This document shows positions 23,801-32,830 of a DNA stretch of 64,000 nucleotides, piece by piece; the first letter of the stretch is position 1, and every line of letters starts with the position of its first letter. Where the stretch lies: positions 434,001 to 498,000 of the forward strand of contig NW_024881781.1 in NCBI RefSeq assembly GCF_019059575.1. The letters run 5' to 3'. Origin of the DNA: Amphibalanus amphitrite. Taxonomy: Eukaryota; Arthropoda; Thecostraca; Balanomorpha; Balanidae. The translations under genes were made by a program, and so were the position numbers. The notes under the pieces are model-generated. The model was not told the DNA's origin. It saw nothing but the letters and a program-made list of their open reading frames with translations, and did not search any database.

Positions 23801-26800
23801 CCCTGCTCCAACCTCCTCTATCTTGCTCTTTGAGGAGTTTAGATGTGTTAGGAAGTGCGACTGGAACAGACCCATAGCAAAACAGTTTCATCTCCCTGAG
23901 TCTGTACTGTCTTTTTCCAGGTTTCCAAAGGATCATCATTCATCAGCACAGAAGGGTGGGAAAGAGAAGGCTGTTCAAATTCTGAAAAGCCAGAGCTGCA
24001 AAGGAGGTCAAAGATGCAGTGCAGTTGGCCCACTCAGTAGAGTTTCACTAGTGGTTCTGATGTGGACTGAAGATTACACGCTGGATTGAAGTGGCCGGTC
24101 TGGAGCAGCTGTAGTTCATCATTCTTGCTGATTGTGGACGAGTAAGAGCCCTTGTTGGCCCCGATCGGCGATCGCTGGCCAAAGCCCACCACCAGTTTGG
24201 TGATAGGCGTTGGCTGTGATATCTAGTGTCGCCTATGTGTGAAAAGGACAAGTTGATAACAAAACCTGTTGCGCCATGTTATTAACCCGCGCCCGGGTGG
24301 CCCTCAGCCAACTGGTGGGGGGGGGGGGGGGGGGGAGGTGTATTCGGCCACACCAGGTTATCTTGGAATGTAGCAAAGCTGGAAAGACGCAGTAAAATCA
24401 ATCTATAGACCGCTATTTTTCTTCGGAATCATACAGGTCATTTTTGATCAGGTCATCGCTGAGGTCACTGGAGGTCTCCAAAAGTAAAATGATGACGAAT
24501 TTTGGCCCCCGATTTTGACAACTTCACAAATTGGTTCATAATTCGGGAACCAAAGAAGCTACAGCGCCGCGGAAAAGGGAATTCGATAGCTCTTTCGAAA
24601 ATCTTTCAGGTTCTCAGATTTGAGCTAAGGTCAACTAGGGTTAAGCCTCCAAAGGGCAAAAACTGAACAATCGGCTTGCTTCGGAAGTCGTCTTTTCTTT
24701 AAAAAATTTTTAAACTGATACCAACCTTTTATTACGTTGATTTTACCGGCACTGCGTTTCTCTCGTCTTCTTGGCCTAACAAGGTCAGCTTAATAAATTT
24801 GACCTCAGGTCAATGTCGCAGAAAATGCCATTTTGCATGTCATTGATTCGTTACATTGAAATTGAGATTAACATCAGTAGCGGCGGAACACCTTCAATTA
24901 AGGGGGCATTGCCGACTTTGGTCTCATTCTTTCCATGCAACGGCCATAGGGCTAATGTTAAAATGCCAAAATCAAAGGGGGCACGGTGCCTCGGTGCCCT
25001 CGGCCTGTTCCGCCGCCTATGATTATGATGCTTTTAGCGCTCTGGCCACGTTCCATCTAAAATCGATGTACAAAAATAAACTGTTGGGAGGCGTTACATG
25101 ACCTGAGATGACCTCAGGAGCATACGATAGATCCCGATGTTTGAGTGCTTTTGTTTCAAAAGCAGAACATTTCGATTTCGAGTTCCTCATACTGACTGAA
25201 ACTGGAGACGTCGCAAAGTTGACCTGACCCTAGGTCACCACCGATATCAAAATTAAAGATATTCAAGATGTTGGTACTGATTCTCTCATGCAATAGCTCG
25301 AGTTTCAAACTTCTACTTCATGGTGACCTGACCTGACCTTAGGTGATATGGGGTTACTTTTTTCACAATTGATGCGAATCGATGCATTATACATAAGCTA
25401 TACTAAGTTTCGTGTCGTTTTATCTATGCAAGCACAAAATTGTCAGGTGTGGCCAAAAACGCCTCCACGGCCCACCCACCTGGGGAACGTTAAAGCAGTG
25501 ATGTATTTTTTTCGGTGTATTCCACGATGCATCGATCGGTGTACTTGATAATGCATTATTTATTGCTGCGTGTGTACGCTTTTCCTCTGTTCAGTGTGAT
25601 CTGTGATAGGAAAACTACCGATATATCTCCACGTGCATGACTGAAAGAGCTGGCGTGATCTATAATATTGGGTGTCTGTTTTTGCTTGGCATTTTATAAA
25701 TAATGAGTCAGCTGTGATCGTTTGATGAGACACTGGGACAGCCGGCCTGTATGATCAGCGAACGGCAGGCGGCGGGGCAGTGGTCCGGTGGCTGCTGCAT
25801 GGGACTGACACCAGCAGATTCAGAGCTGCGATACGCGGACGTTATGTTCACAATACCTTTGCAAAGTAATATCTGATAGATATCATGTCCTCGAAAATGT
25901 TCTTCAATCAATATGATTTTACCTCCTGGCTTATTCCATGGGGGCCGAAACCGATCGTTTTATGCACGCCTTTTCTGGGCCTCGTTCTCCTCTAAATGCA
26001 TGTAGGTAGCAATTTTATTCAAGGGACGATTGAAAGTGCCTCCGATTGGTTTTCAGCGTAGGTGGGATATGGCCGTTGAATGTGAGGCAGTCGATAAGGA
26101 ACGTCGAGCTGGAACGGTCATTGGGTAGGTACTAGGTAAGGTATGTGAAAGGCAGCAGTGGAAAACAAGGAAGGGAGGCGTTTGGTGTGAGGTTTCAAAT
26201 GCTCTATGCATAAGAAAAGTTCATTTGATCATATGACACCGTCCTTTTTATCGCGATACGTGAGCAACGCATGAGACGCTCACTGTTCAGACTTGTAGCG
26301 TTAGAGACAGGCTGAAGTGAGAAGGGCTATTTCCGCGAAAGGATATTCTGGAATTTGAATTGAAAGGCATTTAGTTTTGAAAGCATCAGTACTTCTTAAC
26401 ACGATACTGACTCATTTAAAATTTCAATTTTTCCCCATTGCGATAGCATAAGAAACAGAGACTGCGGTGTCCCCGTACGCAGGATTCTGGAGACTGTCAG
26501 GCGGATGTTAGTAGCTAAAAGCTTTTGTTCTTTATTTAACAGATAACAATCATTTCTTTAAATACTTTGTAACGCCTAACTCACTAGAAACAATCTGTAC
26601 GGGCTTCCAAAAGTGTTATATTTAACATGTTAGATCAATTACAATATTTTAGCTGCCCTAACCTGTAAATGTAACGGATGCGTCATTATTGAAAACGTGC
26701 TAAAGCATAGTATTCTATTGCTGACAAATATTCTGCGTCTGTCAGCCAAAACTGGCCAATCAGAGGCCTTGTTTGTCATTTCTGGGTGGGATTAATAAAC

Positions 26801-29800
26801 ATGCCGTCCCGACAGGCTTCCGTTCAACCGCTCGCAGCAGGCTAGGTTTTCGTCCCAGATTTTTTTTTATTGGTATCCTACGGCTTCAAACATGCCAGGG
26901 ACCAATAAAATTTAGTAGTGAAGACGATTTAAAAAAATCAAAATTCGACGATACACCCTACCACACAGCCCGAGGGGCGCATTCATCAATGTGACTGTAC
27001 AGAGCTCAATGATACACACTGTTAATAGGTACTTACCGCAAAAAATATGTAAAAGAAGTAAAGCTATTCTCCGATCTTAAATCAAAAGAAATAGCAAGTT
27101 ATTAAGACATGAATATTTGTATGTTGGTGACCTGTATGTTGGAGGTTGGAGGATGGCCTAGGGCCGAAAATTTGTGCACAACTTCTCTTCGTCGTCTTCT
27201 CTCATCATCGTCGACTACAGCATCGTCTTCAACATCATCTGGAGGTCAGTCTGGTTTCTTCGTCTTTACACTAGTGCTTATGGTCACCAACATACAAATA
27301 TTCAAGTAGAAAGAATGCCCTACATCCAAGAGGCGTTCCGACAATTAAACAAAGTTATTAAGACATTCTTGTTTACTACACTTAACTGCAATATCATTTG
27401 AATCGAAAAGGTTTCATCAGAGACACGCACCACACTTAACGCTAGATTACGCACCTGTGACCTCGAACTGGTAGACGGCCTGCGTGCTCTTGACGATGTC
27501 CTCGCTCAGGAAGCCCTCGATCTTGGTGAAGAGGTCGGCGATCGGCCCGCCGCCGGCAGCAGCGCCCTCTGACGGCTTATCGCCTCCCTGGCGGCGCGGC
27601 GGTCAGTGAAACACGGCCCGGAGAGTGGATAAATTTTCAAAAGGACTGGCCAGTGGCTATCAAATTGAACAATTTTCTTCCCATCAAATTACTATATGGT
27701 TCACTTCCAGGTTTATCCCAACCCTATTCAAACATTACTTTCGAACAGTGTCTCCACCGCTTCCACTCCAACAGTAACATCATCATCTCCCAAAGTTAGC
27801 ATAGTGACTGACTGTAAAGCGACTGTACCAAACCATTTATCTCCGGCAAGTCAGTGTTGAACGTACCAGTGCGTCGAACTTGGGCTTGCCACCCTGCTGG
27901 ATGAAGGTCTCCTTCACTCCTGCGCTGAGAGCTTCGTCCAGGAAAAAGTCGGGCAGCAGGGTGGCCTCTGCGGGCACACGTCAACTGCGGTCAGCGATAG
28001 GACACTGGGGGAGGGGGGGGGGGGTAGTAACAAACCCGACGTTCTGCCACACCTGCACAATCCTATCAGCCAGTATCTAACATACCACACTCGATCGCAC
28101 TCTATCCTCATCACCCCCGCTAAGTACCAAAAATCCAGCCTCCATCGCCCCACTCAGAATATCCCAGCTTATCACCCAGCGTTCCGACTCAATATACCTC
28201 AGCTCAGCCTGAAACAACCGTCCCCCAGTCTGGCTCTATTCCAGCATGCTTATCAGCCCTCCCAGCTCAGTACATCCCAGCCCTTCACTCTTCTTTCCCC
28301 TGACTCACTAGGATCGACGGCATACTGGACCAGGTAGGTGGCGCTCACACATTAATTCCCAACACCACCCCTCCCAAGACTCACTAGGATCGACGGCATA
28401 CTGGGCCAGGTCGGTGACACCCACGTCACGCAGCACCTCGTCGTCCACGGCAAAGTTGCCCGTGTAGTTGCGACTGTCCTTGGTGAGGATGACGTACGCG
28501 GCGTCCGCCATGATCTCCGGTTTTCGGCACTGCCGGTCCACGTCGCTACCACCCAGCATCTTCATGGCGGCAGTGATAATGGCTGAAAGGACAGGGGAAA
28601 GGGGTGATTCGAGTGTCATGGGTGGTCTAGGATTAGAGGTTAGGGGTGGGCCGAGTCATAGGTCCGGAGAAATAAGTTACCCGTGTTGTCGCCATATTGT
28701 CGGCTCCAAACATTCAAGAATAGTGGATACCGTCTACTGGCTCCAAATACATCGGAAAATATTTAGCAATTAAGTTTTTAGTCAACGAGCCCAGGCATCA
28801 CGACTACGGTCCCTCCCTAGCCAGTAAATTTGCGATACACTTTGACCTCAGTCGCCGCATAACGCACACCGGGTCCCGGGAGGCCATGGAGGAGCCCACA
28901 TAGCCTCCACATCTTTTACCCTGAATCCACCCTCCCTCATCATCCCTAATCCTACTCCCCCTCTCCATCACTCACCAGTGCGCGGCCACAGGGCGTTGAC
29001 AGCAATCCCGTGCGGCTTCAGCTCCTCCGCCATGCCCAGTACGCACATGGACATGCCGTACTTGGCCATGGTGTAGGCCACGTGGTCGCGGAACCAGCGG
29101 GGGTTCATGTTCAGCGGCGGGCTGATGTTGAGGATGTGCGGGTTCTGGCCCTGCTTCAGGTACGGGATGCATGCCTTCGACCTGGCCCGGGGAAGATACG
29201 GTCAACCATCAGGCGTAAATGTGCGATATTAGCCTGTGAGGGTGCGCAGATTCACAGGATGACGATGAGCAGGCTAGTAACATAGCTGTTCTGACTTCTT
29301 ACAATTACGCTTGATGGCGAGAAACAGCGAGTTTTTTTTTAGCGAGGAATAGAACTTAGCACGTTGAGAATAAACAGAACCTAATCGGTATACAGCTCGT
29401 ATCCTCTGGCCTTTGCATTCTCTTAAGTCGAAAGCCCATTCGCATTCCACAGTCCGGTCACAAATCAAGACTTACTGCCCGGCGTCGACAGCAACCTATC
29501 GCTGCTAGTTGCCCGGCCCCTGTGTCACTCACACTAGATAGGTTCCCCTCGTGTTGATGGTGTGCATCAGGTCAAACTTCTTCATGCTCGTCTCCAGCGT
29601 GCCGGTGAGGCTGATGGCCGAGGCGTTGTTGACGACGACGTCGATGCCGCCGAACGTCTTGACGACCTCCTGGACGGCTCCCTGGACGGCCGACTCGTCC
29701 CGAACGTCGACCACGCAGGGCAGCGCCTGGCCGCCGGCGGCCTCAACTGGCGGACACAGACGCAGGACAGACGTTAGGGAGAGGCTGGAAACAGGGCGAG

Positions 29801-31141
29801 GGCGCGGAGAGAGGAACAAAGAAAAATCAGGAGGACTATAATTATTTTGTCTGAAGATAATTATGCAGGTCATTTGGGTAAGGCAAGAAATCTCGCTAAA
29901 AAAGTCGGGGATGAGGGTATCTTCCGGATAATTTTTTTTAATTATAATTAATAAACACTTAATTCACAAGATGATTCACTGTTTCCAACCAGTCATGAAG
30001 TAATGGAGCTAAACTCTTGTCCCGTGGTATGAAATGAATGATGTAACGAATACGCTATGAAAAGTAGGTAATGGTTGCCACGGGACCCACGCGACATGGC
30101 GACATGATGCCGTATCCTCGACAGATGGCAGTCGACTAGGGGCTCCACCCAGCGATTCAACCGGGCACTGAGCCAGCGCCAACTTCAATGCAATGCGGTT
30201 AGGAATGACAGCTGTCATACATGAAGCGAGGATAATGTGCCGAGAAGGACCGCATAAACATCCGCCGGTACGACAGAGTAGCCAGGAGCCCAGCCCGTCC
30301 TAATGCAGGGTTAGCTAGAATATCTGGCATATTTGAATGAAAAAAGGCCTGGAGGATTATGTAACCTTTAGAGAGCGATACATGCGACCTGCTTTTGCCA
30401 GGAAAGTTGCACAATTATCACGAACAGCTAGGTATTATGATTTATAAAAACAGCAGCTATGAAGGGCGTCGGAATGAGGCTGCGTCCGTATAATACGGCT
30501 AGCTTAATTCGATATCGCTCGACCTTTGACCACCGTGGTATTTATGGAAGGAATATGCCTAATCATGCTAGTTACGCCAGGTTTGTATATTTACTCCCAC
30601 AGAAGCCAGAGATCGCACACTACCCAAAAATCTCAGTGTCCAGTCTCTACAAATCTAGCTGGGTAATCGGGGTTAAAGGACGCGTTGCCCCTCCTGATCG
30701 AATAATTAAAAATAACGCTATACCAAAATACGTAATCTGTCGATTAAGCGATAGAACTTATCTTTGTCTCATGTTCTTATCTTTGTCTGTAAAATTCGCC
30801 TGTCCGGAAGAGTCCTCATGACAACTTGAGGTAGCCAGTTTAACCACTTCATCTTTCACTTGACGAGGTGAACGAATTGCATGCAGTGGACAAATGTCAA
30901 CAGAATTTCAGTGAACTCTGACTGAGTCACGACAAATATACCGCTAAGGTGCCGACTCACTCTCTTTGGCGGCGGTGTAGATGGTGCCCGGCAGAGTGGG
31001 GTGCGGCTCGGCCGTTTTGGCCGCCACTACGATCTTGGCGCCGTCCTTGGCCGCCTTCAGGGCGATCTCCTTGCCGATGCCGCGACTGGCACCCGTGATG
31101 AAGATCACACGGCCGGCGAGTTTTCTGGGGTCAGAGGTCAC
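11768..31141 (-). CDS. HSDL2: Hydroxysteroid dehydrogenase-like protein 2 (HSDL2), 8 exons
   Basis: HSDL2 is a short-chain dehydrogenase/reductase joined to a sterol-carrier SCP2 domain; it acts in peroxisomes and mitochondria in lipid metabolism. Exons, 5' to 3' on the minus strand: 31141-30961, 29746-29533, 29181-28976, 28582-28385, 27967-27867, 27587-27455, 12387-12262, 11880-11768. All have GT-AG borders and compatible phases, giving 423 aa (human 418). Visible motifs are the cofactor loop TGASRGIG (16-23), NNAS (100-103), the active-site Y168-x3-K172 and an SCP2 region from about 315 to 420. The last residues are SKL, a canonical peroxisomal targeting signal. Intron 6 (12388-27454, 15.1 kb) is enlarged by a nested transposon; the other introns are 0.3-1.3 kb. 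A copy of the exon 4 donor region is duplicated in intron 4. Confidence 0.95.
12262..12387 (-). CDS. HSDL2: HSDL2 exon 7
   Basis: Encodes GSDAGQWFLDLKNGSG through MSSDDFLKMFS of the SCP2 domain. Acceptor CGCCAG, donor GTACGT, phase 1. It lies 15 kb from exon 6, on the far side of the inserted transposon. Confidence 0.93.
12500..12907 (+). repeat. Left terminal inverted repeat of the large element
   Basis: It matches the reverse complement of 26814-26960 and then 21624-21885 continuously and almost perfectly across the later insertion point. This is how the nested order was worked out. Confidence 0.88.
12908..15216. repeat. Giant palindrome, two ~1.1-kb arms
   Basis: 12908 to about 14008 is repeated in reverse orientation from about 14105 to 15216, with roughly 100 bp between the arms. 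The identity by eye is very high (scattered single changes only). The same 128-135 codon frame therefore appears once on each strand (13544-13951 minus, 14197-14580 plus); it resembles no known protein. The outer edges read CCTTTAATAGGAAGAG. No target duplication was found, so it may be part of the surrounding element rather than a separate insertion. Confidence 0.85.
15244..15494 (+). repeat. 5' LTR
   Basis: 251 bp, TG...CA ends. It contains an internal direct duplication of about 32 bp (TTCAGTAGTGGCTATTAGTA...) at its 5' end, present in both LTRs. Confidence 0.95.
15692..19966 (+). CDS. Gag-Pol polyprotein of the LTR retrotransposon
   Basis: A single 1424-aa frame from the first ATG in good context (GAAATGGCT). 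It contains a gag-like N-terminus and two zinc knuckles (CYRCLSRRHASGDC and CYACHGVGHTRSAC, about 249-285). Next is an aspartic protease with DTG at 343-345 and reverse transcriptase with FLDD (catalytic D635, D636). RNase H has TTDASSYGLG, and the integrase has an HHCC zinc domain (CHQC) and D1066, D1120, E1156 in the D-D-35-E arrangement. It ends in a long proline-rich tail. The order PR-RT-RH-IN is that of Ty3/gypsy. Gag and Pol are fused without a frameshift. No stops or deletions are visible, so the enzyme set appears complete. Confidence 0.96.
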   Translation: MAQSHGLPTPPPYEAGQDFARWLRGCECYMLASDITSSARKAATVLTLLGLEVQELARTLPDPPTTAPEEASDEYARLAAKLTAHFDTAVNPTYERAQLHAIARKAGESFAEFVSRLRIQADRCKYAAEQRDAVVLECAVAHCADRELQKKFFGKPTLTLNEALQLAKQEEQIRAQVESLNLAAQPTEPLEVGVNMIAHRQTTAAFQYRGQCSQPRGPTQSPRVPSPSATPGRSRASRQAPRAAPLPACYRCLSRRHASGDCPFKHAECYACHGVGHTRSACRNRSRQLRDRAHQVSEDIKTGDGAHQGEEEEAYGINTISDRAAPVVVDVRMNGRPITMQVDTGASRSIISKAMFTSMWVSKPDLKPLDRPLRTYTGEQVPVVGVATVEVVYQDQKAMLPVVVADTTGPPLLGREWLLAIKLDWRSLFSVDSLHSLSSPETDLEAALQKDRAEFSDLFKPDIGRYNVRKVSIEMDPTVKPIFLKHRPPPFALREEIEKELERQVAEGILEPVKTSRWAAPVVPVKKANGTLRLCGSYDQTVNKASQLEKYPLPRVDELFAAMAGGKMFTKIDLREAYFQLELDEASKEVLTINTHKGLFRPNRLAFGVKSAVSIFQREMETLLSGIPNVAVFLDDIAVTGPNPAAHRENVREVLRRLNSAGLRVNEEKSVWLASEVKYLGFSISAAGVRTTAEKTAAVQEAPEPRNLTELKAYMGLLQYYGRFLPGLATVAAPLYALERKGAAWVWGAAERAAFLQTKQLLVSAPVLTHYDPAKPLILTTDASSYGLGAVLSHPSGEHGDQPIAYASRTLNDAERNYSQLDKEALGVMFGVGKFHQYLYGRPFLIRTDHKPLVGLLSADKALPLAVSPRILRWRLLLAGYQYQLQYVAGQSIGNADGLSRLPLSVVPADAPVPGDVANMLEDVSRVVDVDQIRAKTSRDPVLSRVLRCLQVGWPQTPPDDEGLLPFYRRRQELSLQDGCVLWGCRMVIPTSLRSQVLGVLHDGHPGINQMKRLARSHVWWPELDIMIEECVRTCHQCQIHRGLQPEVPAQPWTFPQRPWQRVHVDFAGPVEGKQLLVVVDAYSKWCDVHICASASSAAAIEKLRMSFSTHGLPVILVSDNGTAFSSSEFQTFIKGNRIVHRFSPPLHPASNGQAEAVVKVVKSGIAQRSEGSLQTRLSRFLFKYRNTPHSTTGRTPAELLLGRSVRSMMDLVHPDLTAKVELHQQTWKDRSDRSARDRHFHAGEEVYVTAIPQSQQKWVPAVVSSVAGQICEVRLLDGRVFKRHRSHLRTRYAPAPADGAQPSHRPEPPTLAAQLSHAPGRNTHASPTPLVVASSPPPPPLRAPAGPPLPGTQVPLLPDTPAPPMCVTASPSASRDATPSPAPQQSAVRGASCPSPPGSEGSGAPEPLSRPHRVRRAPVRLDL
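20037..20050 (+). other. Polypurine tract of the LTR retrotransposon
   Basis: The purine-rich CAGAGGGAAGGAG lies immediately before the 3' LTR, the usual site for plus-strand DNA priming. Confidence 0.75.
20051..20301 (+). repeat. 3' LTR
   Basis: By eye identical to the 5' LTR over 251 bp, followed by the target duplication GGTTT. Confidence 0.95.
20307..21623. other. Interior of the large DNA element, right part
   Basis: No transposase or other protein was recognised. There is a 17-bp tandem (CCTTCGGCAGGAAT) at 20420-20452. An inverted pair GTGAGCTCCTTCATAGCTG / CAGCTATGAAGGAGCTCAC at about 21484-21503 and 21571-21590 lies within the wider hairpin 21456-21612. Confidence 0.5.
21624..21885 (-). 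repeat. Right terminal inverted repeat of the large element, inner part
   Basis: Reverse complement of about 12648-12907. It is cut at 21885 by the insertion of the 9-bp-duplication element; the remaining 147 bp resume at 26814. Confidence 0.87.
23704..23873. repeat. 170-bp hairpin
   Basis: The two arms of about 46 bp are reverse complements, starting GGGTCTGCTCCTGTCGCACT and GGGTCTGTTCCAGTCGCACT. The structure resembles a small miniature inverted-repeat element. The immediate flanks share only ATA. Confidence 0.6.
24314..25480. repeat. AGGTCA-rich dispersed repeat, copy 1
   Basis: The ends are G-rich on the left and C-rich on the right, and inverted (GGAGGTGTATTCGGCCACACC-like against its complement near 25450-25470). 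The interior aligns with 53045-54250 over blocks such as GCGGAAAAG.GCATTCGATAG and GAGGGCAAAAACTG. AGGTCA/TGACCT half-sites are clustered at 24445-24470, 24630, 24780-24812, 25099-25120, 25218-25240 and 25322-25345. Confidence 0.6.
26814..26960 (-). repeat. Right terminal inverted repeat of the large element, outer part
   Basis: Reverse complement of 12500-12646, ending CGATACACCCTA directly before the target duplication CCACACAG. Confidence 0.87.
27455..27587 (-). CDS. HSDL2: HSDL2 exon 6
   Basis: Encodes a Gly/Ala-rich linker, then IADLFTKIEGFLSEDIV and QAVYQFEVT, the start of the SCP2 domain. The donor GTGCGT opens the 15-kb transposon-laden intron; phase 1. Confidence 0.9.
27867..27967 (-). 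CDS. HSDL2: HSDL2 exon 5
   Basis: Encodes KATLLPDFFLDEAL through KPKFDAL, the linker between the dehydrogenase and SCP2 parts. Acceptor CCGCAG, donor GTACGT, phase 0. Confidence 0.9.
28302..28412 (-). repeat. Partial duplication spanning the HSDL2 exon 4 donor
   Basis: The + strand segment GACTCACTAGGATCGACGGC plus about 18 bp occurs at 28302-28340 and again at 28378-28414, a 76-bp offset. It comprises the last part of exon 4 and its GTGAGT donor on the minus strand. The downstream copy lies in intron 4 and has an intact donor. Confidence 0.8.
28385..28582 (-). CDS. HSDL2: HSDL2 exon 4
   Basis: Encodes AIITAAMKMLGG through CRKPEIMADAAY to QYAVDP. Acceptor TTTCAG, donor GTGAGT, ends in phase 1. 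The last ~30 nt plus the donor are repeated 76 bp downstream at 28302-28340. Confidence 0.95.
28976..29181 (-). CDS. HSDL2: HSDL2 exon 3
   Basis: Encodes SKACIPYLKQGQ through the active-site stretch AYTMAKYG to NALWPRT. Acceptor GGCCAG, donor GTGAGT, ends in phase 1. Confidence 0.95.
29533..29746 (-). CDS. HSDL2: HSDL2 exon 2
   Basis: Encodes IEAAGGQALPCVVDV through NNASAISLTG to NTRGTYLV. Acceptor CGCCAG, donor GTGAGT, ends in phase 2. Confidence 0.95.
30961..31141 (-). CDS. HSDL2: HSDL2 exon 1
   Basis: Start codon to residue 60 (ends ..YTAAKE), including the TGASRGIG dinucleotide-binding loop. The donor is GTGAGT and the exon ends in phase 1. Confidence 0.95.
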
Positions 31142-32360
31142 AGCAGGTCACTGCACAGCGCACAGATCAGCAGATTGGGATCAAAGGGCACACAGCCCCA
31201 GCCAAAGAGCTCTAAGATGAGGAATGATGTACCGAGCTATGATGAGTAAATGTCAACTGTATGTTACTCGATAGAGGTCAATTACTAGTAGGAGGAGAAG
31301 CTAGTAGTAGGAGCGAGCTCATTAGGCACAAGTTTTTGACCAAAACATAAAATTGTAGATATTAGCATCAAGGCTGCAGATCCTGAGTAAGAGTTGGAGT
31401 TGACAGTTCTGAATGGAGTCAATCAACTCTGGAAACCAGAGGTGGAGTCAGAGTCAGAGTCACCAACTATCCATGAACTCCACAGCCCTGCCTGGTCTGC
31501 AAAATCAGAGTCAAAGTTGGAGTCAGTCTGGGTTGACAGTGCTGCCCAGAGTTGAAGCTAGAGTTGGTTTTTGGAAGTCAGAGTCAGGGTCAGGGTTAGG
31601 AGTCACCAAAATCAATCGACTCCACATCCCTGGACAGAATAGGCACTGGATTATCAATGAAAAACTGGTAGGTTATGTCCTTAAGAGAATCCATTATCGT
31701 TCAAGGATCAAAACATTAACAGTTGATTCTTACCCTGTGTTCAGCATCTTGCAATTTTATGGAAAGATGTTCTGAAAAAAGAAATACAAGACATCACTAG
31801 GATTCAAATGGTTATCATCAGCGAATGAACAATTTCACGCCACCCCAATGTAGTACGTGACATCACAGCATAGGGTGTAGGCCATACATGCTTGAATATC
31901 GCAAAGAAGAATAACTATTCCAGACTGGGAAAAATACACCTTATGCCGAATATGTCCGGCGTAGTGGCGGGATTGCGCCGAAAATTTCAGCACAGTCCGG
32001 CGTAACTTCGCATGCGCCGAATTGAGCGCATGGGGGCAGCCGAATTTTTCGGCCCAGGACGGCCGCATAAATTTTTGGCGAATAGCGGTCACCAAACTTA
32101 TTTAGCATGCTGGTCAATCTAGCAGCAGATTCGCCCTGCAGGCGGCTCTGAAGAGGGTTAGGGACGGGACGACGGCGTCCCCGCCCCGGTCGTCGAGTGC
32201 TCGAACTGGCGAGCCGCCCGGAGTCTACTCAGCGGAGGAGCGGCCGCCCATGAGGTCTCCACCCTCGGGGCTGAGATGGGTATGGATTATGAAAGACCTT
32301 ATTGAACATCGCCGAGCGTCGTAAAGTAAGTAACCAAAATGCAGTAGGTTTCTGCCCACT
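31142..32360. other. Upstream flank of HSDL2
   Basis: Promoter and 5' UTR of HSDL2 should lie just above 31141, but no TATA box or other core element is convincing. From about 31380 to 31640 there is a run of imperfect GGAGTC/GAGTCAGA repeats. Confidence 0.4.
31380..31640. repeat. GGAGTC-type interspersed repeat, copy 1
   Basis: Many imperfect copies of GAGTCAGAGTTGGAGTC, interrupted by CTCCACAGCCCTG. A second, shorter piece of the same family occurs at about 48535-48600 (GGGCTGCGGAGTCAGAGTTG). Confidence 0.55.
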
Positions 32361-32365
32361 GCAGT

Positions 32366-32830
32366 ATCGAGGGGAATGGGAGCGCGGACGACCTGGCGAA
32401 ACAAGCGGCCACCCGCCCTGCCCTCTGAAGCCCGCTCGCTGATCAGGATGGTTCATTATGTGGCCTCGCGTCAATGGCGTGACAACTGGTCCAATTCACT
32501 ATTCGAGCCACTCCTCGGGAGCACGCCGCCGCTCATCCCCTGAGAGGACCGAGGACGCCATTCGGACTTTCGGTGCACCAGGTGAGGGCGGGGCCCGGGC
32601 CACTGGGGTCGCTCGCTCCAGTACCTGCACTGGATCGGCTATCTCCCCTCCGAGGCGTGCCAGCATTGCCCAGACAAGTAATGCCTATTGCCCTGCGGCG
32701 CTCTGCGCCGTGTGCCGAGAAGAGACTGATGTGCCGGAGCGTGTGCTGCTCCGCCGCCCAGCCCTCGCTGGCACCCGTCAGCCACGAACACACAGCTGTC
32801 AATTTTTGTGGCCCCAGAATTTCCTGAAAG
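32366..32830 (+). pseudogene. Retrotransposon RNase H and C-terminal zinc-region remnant
   Basis: The peptide SIEGNGSADDLAKQAAT near 32367-32420 is the end of an RNase H domain (family pattern GI.GNE.AD.LAKQAA). It is followed by MVHYVASRQWRDNW and, in other frames, YLHWIGYLPSEACQHC, the usual C-terminal zinc-binding end of RNase H-bearing LINEs. Stops and frame changes show decay. The 162-codon frame at 32458-32946 is one of its shifted frames. Confidence 0.6.

Larger units (their letters stand above)
21886..26804. mobile_element. DNA transposon with 9-bp target duplication, no transposase
   Basis: The inverted ends of about 54 bp begin GCATGTTTWTTAATCCCACC and continue to TGATTGGCCAGTT. 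The perfect 9-bp direct repeat CGTCCCGAC lies at 21877-21885 and 26805-26813. The insertion interrupts the right inverted repeat of the larger element, so it is younger. A 9-bp duplication favours a Mutator-like element. The 4.9-kb interior is AT-rich, lacks recognisable coding sequence and contains a copy of the AGGTCA-rich repeat family (24314-25480) and a hairpin (23704-23873). Confidence 0.88.
12500..26960. mobile_element. Large DNA transposon with 408-bp inverted ends, 8-bp target duplication
   Basis: The element begins TAGGGTGTATCGTC and ends with its reverse complement. It is flanked by the perfect 8-bp direct repeat CCACACAG (12492-12499 and 26961-26968). The terminal inverted repeats are about 408 bp: 12500-12907 on the left; on the right they are split into 21624-21885 and 26814-26960 by the later element at 21886-26804. 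Removing that insertion and the LTR retrotransposon leaves about 4.5 kb, half of it a 2.3-kb palindrome. No transposase is visible, so it depends on another copy. Long inverted ends with 8-9 bp duplications fit Mutator-like elements; hAT is an alternative. It lies inside HSDL2 intron 6. Confidence 0.88.

Noticed and set aside
24316..24340. Long G-run as a G-quadruplex regulatory element
   Set aside because: The run marks the G-rich end of a dispersed repeat, and similar runs occur at other copies. There is no gene nearby to regulate.
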